Shown in pieces: positions 7,181 to 13,452 of a DNA stretch of 14,684 nt. The first letter of the stretch is position 1, and each line of letters begins with the position of its first letter. The position numbers and the translations under genes are program-made. A model generated the notes under the pieces. The model made no database searches. It saw only the letters and a program-made list of their open reading frames with translations, and was not told where the DNA came from. This DNA is from Pseudomonadota bacterium (lineage in GTDB: Bacteria; Pseudomonadota; Gammaproteobacteria; Burkholderiales; Gallionellaceae). The stretch is from the NCBI GenBank assembly GCA_021781695.1, contig JAJXWG010000021.1, positions 1 to 14,684 on the forward strand, in the 5' to 3' direction.

Positions 7181-10100
7181 CTACCGGATTTTTTTGTACA
7201 GCGTGGCGTAATAAAGCACAGGGATCACCACCAGCGTCAACAATGTGGAGACCAGTATGCCGAAAATCAAGGAGATCGCCAGACCGTTGAAGATCGGGTC
7301 ATCCAGAATGAAAAACGCGCCCAGCATCGCCGCCAGTCCCGTCAGAACAATGGGCTTGGCGCGCGCACCCGCCGCGGCGATCACCGCCCGATCCAGGGCC
7401 ACCCCTTCACGTATTTGCTGATTGACAAAATCCACCAGAAGGATGGAGTTGCGCACGATGATGCCTGCCAGTGCGATCATGCCTATCATGGATGTGGCGG
7501 TGTACTGCGCACCCAGCAACGCATGCCCGGGCATCACGCCTATGATGGTCAAAGGAATCGGCGCCATGATGATGAGTGGGACGAGATACGACTTGAATTG
7601 GGCAACCACCAGCAGATAGATCAGGATCAGGCCCACGCCATAGGCGATGCCCATGTCCCTGAACGTCTCGAAAGTCACCTGCCATTCCCCATCCCATTTC
7701 AGCGCATAACCCGCATAAGGATTGCCAGGCTGCCTGAAGAAATAACTCTTCAGCCTGCCGCCTTCGGCAAGTGTTTCTCCGCTTGTCTTGCTGTTGATGT
7801 CGAACATGCCATAAAGCGGGCTGTCGAGTTTTCCTGCCATGTCGCCGAACACATAAACCACGGGCAGCAGGTCCTTGTGGTAGATCGGATAATCGCGTTC
7901 TGCCCGGATCACCTGCACCAAGTCGGAAATCGGCACGAGCACGCCATCCCTTGCGCGCACCTTGAGTTTCAAGACCTCTTCTATATCGCTGCGCCGGTCG
8001 GGAGGCAATACGATGCGCAGCGGCGGCGCATATTTTTCATTGGTGTCGTGCATCGATGCAACATCCTGACCCGACAATGCGACACCGATCACATCCACTA
8101 TGTCGCTAGGCGCCACCTCAAGCAGTGCCGCCTTACTTTGCAGTACTCGCAATTGCAGCTTGGGCGCCGCCTCAGTCACCGTATCGTCTATCCCGACTAT
8201 ATCTGCCGTCTTGGCGAACTGTCCGCGCACCAACGTTGCCACCTTGCGTGCACCCGCATAATCCGGTCCGTAAATTTCCGCGACGATGGGCGACATCACA
8301 GGCGGACCCGGTGGAACTTCCACAATCTTTGCCTTCGCACCCCAGCGCCTGGCGATTTCCTGTATCGGCTCAAGCAATGCCGTGGCAATTTCATGGCTGC
8401 TGCGGCTGCGCTTATGCTTGTCTTGCAAATTGACCTGGATATCGCCCTGGTCGGGAGCATTGCGCAGATAGTATTGACGCACCAGGCCGTTGAAATTGAT
8501 CGGCGAAGAAGCACCTGCATAAGCCTCGAAATCCGTCACTTCCGGCACTGTCGCAAGATAGGCCCCCATGTCGTGAAGCACCGCGTTCGTCTCTTCCAGC
8601 GCGGTTCCCGTCGGCATGTCCACCACCACCTGGAACTCGGACTTGTTGTCGAATGGCAGCATCTTCAATATCACGAGCTTCACCACGCCCAACGACACGG
8701 CCAGCAGCAATCCTGCCAGAATGGACAACCACAATTTCCGTCTGGCGGGCTTGCCCTGTTCGCCATTCAGAAATGGCCCGAGCACTCTGGCAAAAAAAAC
8801 ATGTACCGCCGAATCCTGTTCGTGTTTCGCTGTCTCAGAGTGCTTTCCTGAAAATCTCAGCACGAGCCATGGCGTAATGACGAAAGCCACGGCCAGAGAA
8901 ATCAGCATCCCCATGCTGGCATTGATCGGGATCGGGCTCATGTATGGCCCCATCAAACCGCTGACAAACGCCATGGGCAAGAGCGCCGCAATCACTGTCA
9001 AGGTTGCCAGTATCGTAGGACTCCCCACTTCATCGACCGCCCTGGGAATGATCTCCGACAGCGGCTGTTGCGGGTCCAGCATGCGATGACGGTGTATGTT
9101 TTCCACCACGACGATCGCATCGTCAACCAGGATGCCTATGGAAAAGATCAGCGCAAACAGCGAAACGCGATTGAGCGTGAAGCCCCATGCCCAGGAAGCA
9201 AACAGGGTGGCCGCCAGGGTCAGCAACACCGCGATACCCACAACCACAGCCTCGCGCCTGCCCATCGCAAGCCAGACCAGCGCCACCACTGCCGTTGTTG
9301 CAAACAGCAGCTTGTGGATCAGCTTCATCGCCTTGTCGTTGGCCGTCTCTCCATAGTTGCGCGTGACAGTGACCCTGACATCGGCAGGAATCACCGAATT
9401 TTTCAATTCGGCCACGCGGGTGAGCAAATTATTCGCAACGTCCACCGCATTCGCACCCGGCTTTTTCGAGATTGCCATGGTCACCGCGGTAAACTCACCC
9501 TTGTCCTTGATCTTCTTGTCGGATGCGGCAGGACCTGTACCCAGCCACACATAGCTTGACGGCTGATCCGCGCCATCCTCAACACTGGCGACATCGCCCA
9601 GGAACACGGGTTTGTTGTTCGACAACCCTATCACCAATCGCCTGACCTCTGCCGCGCTGCTCAAAAAGCTTCCTGTCTGCACCAACACTTCGCGATTCCC
9701 CTGAACCAGATCACCTGAATTCTGCGAGACATTGGCGGATTGCAATGCAGAGCGCACATCCTGCATGGACAACCCATAGCCATTGAGGCTTTCGGGACTC
9801 AGCAGCACGCGCACCATACGCTGAGTCCCGCCCAGCGTGGAAACCTCCCTGGTGCCAGGCACACGCTTCAGCTCCGACTCGATTGCATGGGCCACCTGGG
9901 TGAGCGCAAGTCCGCCGCCCAGCTGCTGGTCGCGCCACAAGGTCAGCGCAACGACAGGCACATCGTCTATCCCCTTGGCCTTGATGATGGGCTTGGCAAC
10001 CCCCAGCGTTGGAGGCAACCAGTCGGAATGGGAATTGACCACATCGTACAGTTTGACCAGCGACGGGATATGCTGCTCTCCCACCTTGAACTGCACTGTG

Positions 10101-10381
10101 ATGACCGCCATGCCGGGCTGAGATACCGAATACACGTGATCGATGCCGGCTATCTGCGACAGCACCTGTTCGGCAGGTCCTGCGACAGTCTGCGCAACAT
10201 CCTTGGCCGATGCGCCCGGATAGGCGATCAACACATTGGCCATGGTGACGTTGATCTGCGGCTCTTCCTCGCGCGGCGTCACCGCGATGGCAAACAGCCC
10301 TAGCAGCACGGCAACCAGCGCCAATAGCGGCGTCATCTGCGAATGCAGAAAAAGTTTAGCGATCCGTCCTGAAATTCCCAT
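7181..10381 (-). CDS. RND efflux permease, HAE/AcrB-like branch
   Basis: Inner-membrane proton-driven pump subunit, 1066 aa from the ATG at 10381, normal for the family. The N-terminal segment PLLALVAVLLGLFAIAVTP, two large periplasmic porter loops and two sets of membrane helices are visible. The TM4 motif GILVDDAIVVVENIHRHR carries the paired aspartates D420/D421 equivalent to AcrB D407/D408. In TM10 the AcrB Lys940 position reads Arg977 in GIIVRNSILLVDF. The TM4 motif is of the hydrophobe/amphiphile type, not the CusA/CzcA metal type. A TTG two codons upstream (10387) is possible, but AGGG sits 10 bases before the ATG. It follows the adaptor gene by 46 bases and precedes DUF2892 by 33. No outer-membrane channel gene is present in the window, so it presumably uses a TolC-like protein encoded elsewhere. 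The substrate is unknown. Confidence 0.93.
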   Translation of the reverse strand: MGISGRIAKLFLHSQMTPLLALVAVLLGLFAIAVTPREEEPQINVTMANVLIAYPGASAKDVAQTVAGPAEQVLSQIAGIDHVYSVSQPGMAVITVQFKVGEQHIPSLVKLYDVVNSHSDWLPPTLGVAKPIIKAKGIDDVPVVALTLWRDQQLGGGLALTQVAHAIESELKRVPGTREVSTLGGTQRMVRVLLSPESLNGYGLSMQDVRSALQSANVSQNSGDLVQGNREVLVQTGSFLSSAAEVRRLVIGLSNNKPVFLGDVASVEDGADQPSSYVWLGTGPAASDKKIKDKGEFTAVTMAISKKPGANAVDVANNLLTRVAELKNSVIPADVRVTVTRNYGETANDKAMKLIHKLLFATTAVVALVWLAMGRREAVVVGIAVLLTLAATLFASWAWGFTLNRVSLFALIFSIGILVDDAIVVVENIHRHRMLDPQQPLSEIIPRAVDEVGSPTILATLTVIAALLPMAFVSGLMGPYMSPIPINASMGMLISLAVAFVITPWLVLRFSGKHSETAKHEQDSAVHVFFARVLGPFLNGEQGKPARRKLWLSILAGLLLAVSLGVVKLVILKMLPFDNKSEFQVVVDMPTGTALEETNAVLHDMGAYLATVPEVTDFEAYAGASSPINFNGLVRQYYLRNAPDQGDIQVNLQDKHKRSRSSHEIATALLEPIQEIARRWGAKAKIVEVPPGPPVMSPIVAEIYGPDYAGARKVATLVRGQFAKTADIVGIDDTVTEAAPKLQLRVLQSKAALLEVAPSDIVDVIGVALSGQDVASMHDTNEKYAPPLRIVLPPDRRSDIEEVLKLKVRARDGVLVPISDLVQVIRAERDYPIYHKDLLPVVYVFGDMAGKLDSPLYGMFDINSKTSGETLAEGGRLKSYFFRQPGNPYAGYALKWDGEWQVTFETFRDMGIAYGVGLILIYLLVVAQFKSYLVPLIIMAPIPLTIIGVMPGHALLGAQYTATSMIGMIALAGIIVRNSILLVDFVNQQIREGVALDRAVIAAAGARAKPIVLTGLAAMLGAFFILDDPIFNGLAISLIFGILVSTLLTLVVIPVLYYATLYKKIR

Positions 10382-10404
10382 TATCAAAATACCCTAATCC
10401 AAAC

Positions 10405-10428
10405 TGCAAGCCTGTCAGATGCAAGCCT
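10405..10428. repeat. Short 9-bp direct repeat at the adaptor/permease junction
   Basis: TGCAAGCCT occurs at 10405-10413 and again at 10420-10428, 6 bases apart, at the end of the adaptor gene and in the 46-base gap before the permease. It may be chance; no function is claimed. Confidence 0.4.
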
Positions 10429-11468
10429 TATTGGCTCTGCATCATGCCGGCTTTTATCGGATCGCTTGCCACTTTTTCGCCCGCTTTCAAACCGGACAAA
10501 ACCTCGACGAGTCCATTTTCATTCGTATCCCCTATGCGGATCTGGCGCAACCTGACCGCCCCCTGATCGTTCACCACATACACGGCGACCACTTCGCTGC
10601 GATGCAGAATAGCGCTTGCGGGTATCACCAGTTTTGCGCTCTTGCCAACCACGAAATGAACCCGCACATACATGCCTGGGTAGAGCCCTTTTTCATTCGC
10701 GGGCAAATACACGCGCACCTGCGTGCTGTGCGTGCGCGCATCGGCAACAGGCTGAACCTGTACCGAAGATGCCTTAATCCAGCGGCCAGGCAGGGTTGCG
10801 CCATCAGGCGCCATGGCGCCTTGCTGCGCAACTTCAACCATCGCATTTGCGCCGATGTCGCCGACCTTGTCCTGCGGCACGCTGACCACCACGCGTAGGC
10901 CTGAAGGATCAAAACCAGTCATCAAAGGCTTGCCAGGCATGACCATCTCGCCCATCTCGACCAAGCGCGCCGATACCACGCCGCTGAATGGCGCGATGAC
11001 CGCCGTATAGCCGCGCGCAATGCTGGCCTGACCCGCGCCCGCTTCGCTCGCCGCGGCTTGCGCCAGCGCCACCTTGTAATCCACCTGCGCCTTGTCCAAT
11101 GCAGCCTGGCTGATAAACTTCTGATCGAACAGCCGTCTGGAACGTTCGTAAGTTGCTCTGGCATTCTGCACGTTGGCCTGAGCCTGCATGACTTGCGCGC
11201 TGCTGGCCGCCTGGGCCTGGGCAGCCTCCCTCTCATCGATGCGCAAGATCACCTGACCTTGATTTACCTTGTCCCCCACATCGAAATTGACTTCTTTCAC
11301 ACGCCCGCCGATTTGCGCCGACACCGTGGATTGATGCGTTGCCTCGACCAGGCCTTCGGCAGTATAGGTGTGAGCCACTTCGCGATATTCCACCGGAACC
11401 ACTGGCAGCTCGACTGCCTGGGCGCTTGCAGCCATCACTAGCCATGCAAACAAACTCAGTTTTTTCAC
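10428..11468 (-). CDS. RND efflux periplasmic adaptor (membrane fusion protein)
   Basis: Periplasmic adaptor linking the RND permease to an outer-membrane channel. It is 346 aa from the GTG at 11468. A signal peptide (MKKLSLFAWLVMAASAQA) is followed by the barrel-sandwich half-motif TVSAQIGGRVKEVNFDVGD (48-66), an alpha-helical hairpin (about 82-150), and the returning strand YTAVIAPFSGVVSARLVEMG (154-173). Beta-barrel and membrane-proximal domains come next (LYPGMYVRVHF at 262-272, VIPASAILHR at 281-290). There is no lipobox cysteine, so it is soluble rather than a lipoprotein. The GTG is chosen because AGAGGG (11482-11477) lies 8 bases upstream and the signal peptide then begins cleanly. 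A longer TTG-start reading (11519) would bury it. It lies 62 bases after arsR and 46 before the permease, as expected for an adaptor-permease operon. Confidence 0.93.
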   Translation of the reverse strand: MKKLSLFAWLVMAASAQAVELPVVPVEYREVAHTYTAEGLVEATHQSTVSAQIGGRVKEVNFDVGDKVNQGQVILRIDEREAAQAQAASSAQVMQAQANVQNARATYERSRRLFDQKFISQAALDKAQVDYKVALAQAAASEAGAGQASIARGYTAVIAPFSGVVSARLVEMGEMVMPGKPLMTGFDPSGLRVVVSVPQDKVGDIGANAMVEVAQQGAMAPDGATLPGRWIKASSVQVQPVADARTHSTQVRVYLPANEKGLYPGMYVRVHFVVGKSAKLVIPASAILHRSEVVAVYVVNDQGAVRLRQIRIGDTNENGLVEVLSGLKAGEKVASDPIKAGMMQSQ

Positions 11469-11476
11469 AACGACTA

Positions 11477-11482
11477 CCCTCT
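11477..11482 (-). promoter_or_regulatory. Ribosome binding site deciding the GTG start of the adaptor
   Basis: AGAGGG on the minus strand, 8 bases before GTG 11468. It supports the shorter reading that begins with the signal peptide. Confidence 0.6.
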
Positions 11483-11498
11483 TGGAATGATTGCGAGA

Positions 11499-11508
11499 GA
11501 ATATATTA
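11499..11508. promoter_or_regulatory. AT-rich palindrome between arsR and the adaptor, candidate operator
   Basis: AATATATT (11500-11507) is a perfect 8-bp palindrome in the 62-base gap between arsR and the adaptor gene, with approximate symmetry extending one base each side. On the minus strand it also contains TATATT, a -10-like element, but no good -35 is found at the right distance. ArsR-family repressors usually bind AT-rich inverted repeats over promoters, so it is a candidate internal operator. The related string TATATTA recurs at 11900-11906 near gpmI. Evidence is weak. Confidence 0.25.
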
Positions 11509-11530
11509 GAAAATGCCAATTACACAGACG

Positions 11531-11833
11531 CTATGCGCTACAGAACACTTCCCGCATCATGCTCACAAGCTTGAGCGTGCGCAAATCGCCTATCCTGTAA
11601 AACACCTTGTTCGCATCCTTGCGCGTGGCCAGGACACCCTTGTCCCTCAGAATTGCCAGATGCTGGGAAATGTTGCTTTGCGACGTGCCGACATGGTCCA
11701 CGATGTCCTGCACGTTGATTTCCTGGTCACCCAACACGCACAGTATCTTCAGGCGCAATGGATGAGCAATCGCCTTGATCGCCTGCGATGCCTGCTGAAT
11801 ATCTTCATCTCTATCTATTATTTTGTTGACCAT
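11531..11833 (-). CDS. ArsR/SmtB-family repressor, SqrR/BigR-like (putative reactive-sulfur sensor)
   Basis: Winged-helix repressor of 100 aa. Helix-turn-helix VQDIVDHVGTSQSNISQHLA (41-60) and wing ATRKDANKVFYRI (69-81) are clear, with AHPLRLKILCVL (23-34) typical of the family. The metal-site cysteines of ArsR/SmtB (a CxC pair near the recognition helices) are absent. The only cysteines are Cys32 and Cys98, 66 residues apart. In SqrR (Cys41/Cys107) and BigR (Cys42/Cys108) the same spacing holds for the pair that forms a polysulfide bridge and releases DNA. I infer persulfide or thiol sensing. The ATG at 11833 has AAGGA (11844-11840) 6 bases upstream. As first gene of the run it probably represses itself and the RND pump. 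It is divergent from gpmI across 83 bases. Confidence 0.9.
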   Translation of the reverse strand: MVNKIIDRDEDIQQASQAIKAIAHPLRLKILCVLGDQEINVQDIVDHVGTSQSNISQHLAILRDKGVLATRKDANKVFYRIGDLRTLKLVSMMREVFCSA

Positions 11834-11863
11834 GCTTTTTCCTTATAACTCAAGTCCAATTCG

Positions 11864-11892
11864 GTTAAAATACGGCATTCTGAAATTGCCAA
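11864..11892 (-). promoter_or_regulatory. Candidate promoter of arsR and the efflux operon
   Basis: On the minus strand TTGGCA (11892-11887) and TTTAAC (11869-11864) are separated by 17 bases, about 30 bases upstream of the arsR ATG. It lies in the 83-base divergent space with gpmI. The -10 hexamer overlaps a TAAAAT (11866-11871) on the plus strand, so the two directions could interfere or share control. Confidence 0.42.
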
Positions 11893-11898
11893 CCCATT

Positions 11899-11912
11899 GT
11901 ATATTATATTAC
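11899..11912. promoter_or_regulatory. AT-rich imperfect palindrome just upstream of gpmI
   Basis: GTATATTATATTAC has matching outer GTA/TAC and an inner TATA-T-TATA symmetry. It ends 4 bases before the gpmI ATG and lies upstream of the arsR promoter-like sequence. It could be a plus-strand -10 region (TATATT with a weak TTCTGA 16 bases upstream) or an ArsR operator; neither is proven. Confidence 0.25.
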
Positions 11913-11916
11913 CCTA

Positions 11917-13452
11917 ATGAATGCTATTCCTGTCATGTTGCTTATTCTGGATGGCTTCGGCTATCGCGAGGAAACCGAATCAAACGCCATCATCGCAGCG
12001 CATAAACCCAATTGGGACGCGTTATGGCGCGAATATCCCCACACGCTGATCAACGCCTCGGAGAAATTCGTGGGCCTGCCGTCACATCAGATGGGAAATT
12101 CCGAAGTAGGGCACCTCAACATCGGCGCAGGACGCGTTGTTTACCAGGATTTAAGCCGGGTCGATGTCGCAATCGAAGACGGCAGTTTTTTCTCCAACCA
12201 GGCATTGCTCGGCGCAATCGGCATGGCCAAGAAGAACAACAGCGCCTTGCATATCATGGGGCTTTTGTCAGCAGGCGGTGTGCACAGCCACGAAAACCAC
12301 ATCTTTGCGATGCTGGAAATGGCGGCAAAAAACGGCCTTTCAAAAGTGTATCTGCACGCCTTTCTGGATGGCCGCGACACGCCGCCAAGGAGCGCAGAAC
12401 AATCGCTGATCGCATTGCAAGACAGATGCAATTCGCTGGGGGTCGGAAAAATCGCCAGCATCGTCGGCCGTTTTTATGCCATGGACCGCGACAATCGCTG
12501 GGAACGAGTACAACCCGCCTATGAACTGCTGACACAAGGCAATGCAGAATACGCCGCAGCCAGCGCACCAGCCGCGCTGGAAGCCGCTTATGCGCGCGGC
12601 GAATCGGATGAATTCGTCAAGCCAACACGCATAGGCGATGCATCGCCCATGCGTGACAATGATGCAGTCGTGTTCATGAATTTCCGCGCCGACCGCGCCC
12701 GCGAAATCACACGCGCCCTGACAGACAAGACATTCAGCGGATTTTCGCGCACCCATGTGCCCAAGCTTGCCAGCTTCGTCACGCTCAGCAATTACGGCTC
12801 TGAATTCACCACACCCTGCGCCTTTTCTTCAGAGGCCATACACAACGACATAGGCGAGTATGTCTCAGGCCTGGGACTGAAGCAGTTGCGCATTGCCGAG
12901 ACGGAAAAATATGCCCATGTAACTTATTTTTTCAGCGGCGGAAAAGAGCAACCCTATCCCGGCGAAGACCGCATCCTTGTACCCTCACCAAAAGTTGCAA
13001 CCTATGATCTTCAGCCCGAGATGAGCGCATACATCGTGACTGACAAACTTGAAGAGGCCATCCTGAGCCGCCAGTACTCGCTCATCGTCTGCAACTATGC
13101 CAACGGCGACATGGTCGGTCATAGCGGCAACATGGAGGCTGCAACCAAAGCCATAGAAGCGCTTGATATATGCATAGGCCGCGCTGTCAGGGCAATGCAG
13201 TCCATCGGCGGCGAAATCCTCATCACGGCAGACCACGGCAATGCAGAACAGATGATGGACAACTCAACGCATCAGGCGCATACCGCACACACTTTGAATC
13301 CGGTGCCCTTCCTGTATATAGGACGACCTGCAAAATTGCAGGAACAAGGATCATTGCAGGATATCGCACCCAGCCTGTTATTCATGATGGGCCTGTCAAA
13401 ACCTGCGGAAATGACAGGACAAAGTCTCATTCGGATCACAGATGACAGATGA
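11917..13452 (+). CDS. gpmI: 2,3-bisphosphoglycerate-independent phosphoglycerate mutase
   Basis: Cytoplasmic glycolytic/gluconeogenic enzyme interconverting 3- and 2-phosphoglycerate through a phosphoserine intermediate, with two Mn ions in known members. At 511 aa it is standard length. Alkaline-phosphatase-fold motifs are complete: LILDGFG with Asp12, HQMGNSEVGH with nucleophile Ser62, GGVHSH (His123), HAFLDGRDTPP (148-157), FRADRARE (256-263), NGDMVGHSGN with Asp398 and His402, TADHGNAE with Asp439/His440, and TAH with His458. The ATG at 11917 directly begins the family N-terminus, but no Shine-Dalgarno is visible (the preceding bases are AT-rich), so translation may be weak or leaderless. 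It is divergent from arsR, and envC overlaps its 3' end by 11 bases. The gpmM-envC pair is conserved in E. coli. Confidence 0.97.
   Translation: MNAIPVMLLILDGFGYREETESNAIIAAHKPNWDALWREYPHTLINASEKFVGLPSHQMGNSEVGHLNIGAGRVVYQDLSRVDVAIEDGSFFSNQALLGAIGMAKKNNSALHIMGLLSAGGVHSHENHIFAMLEMAAKNGLSKVYLHAFLDGRDTPPRSAEQSLIALQDRCNSLGVGKIASIVGRFYAMDRDNRWERVQPAYELLTQGNAEYAAASAPAALEAAYARGESDEFVKPTRIGDASPMRDNDAVVFMNFRADRAREITRALTDKTFSGFSRTHVPKLASFVTLSNYGSEFTTPCAFSSEAIHNDIGEYVSGLGLKQLRIAETEKYAHVTYFFSGGKEQPYPGEDRILVPSPKVATYDLQPEMSAYIVTDKLEEAILSRQYSLIVCNYANGDMVGHSGNMEAATKAIEALDICIGRAVRAMQSIGGEILITADHGNAEQMMDNSTHQAHTAHTLNPVPFLYIGRPAKLQEQGSLQDIAPSLLFMMGLSKPAEMTGQSLIRITDDR

Noticed and set aside
7175..8851. Plus-strand open frame of 558 codons opposite the RND permease
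   Set aside because: Same His/Arg/Gln-rich composition and no domain. The minus strand encodes a complete RND permease here.
7181..10381. CusA/CzcA-type heavy-metal RND pump
   Set aside because: The TM4 motif VDDAIVVVEN is of the HAE type with paired Asp, not the metal-pump pattern.
11531..11833. Arsenic- or metal-sensing role for the ArsR protein
   Set aside because: No CxC in the recognition region and no obvious His/Asp metal cluster. The two cysteines fit the SqrR/BigR pattern instead, and no ars or cation-pump genes are nearby.
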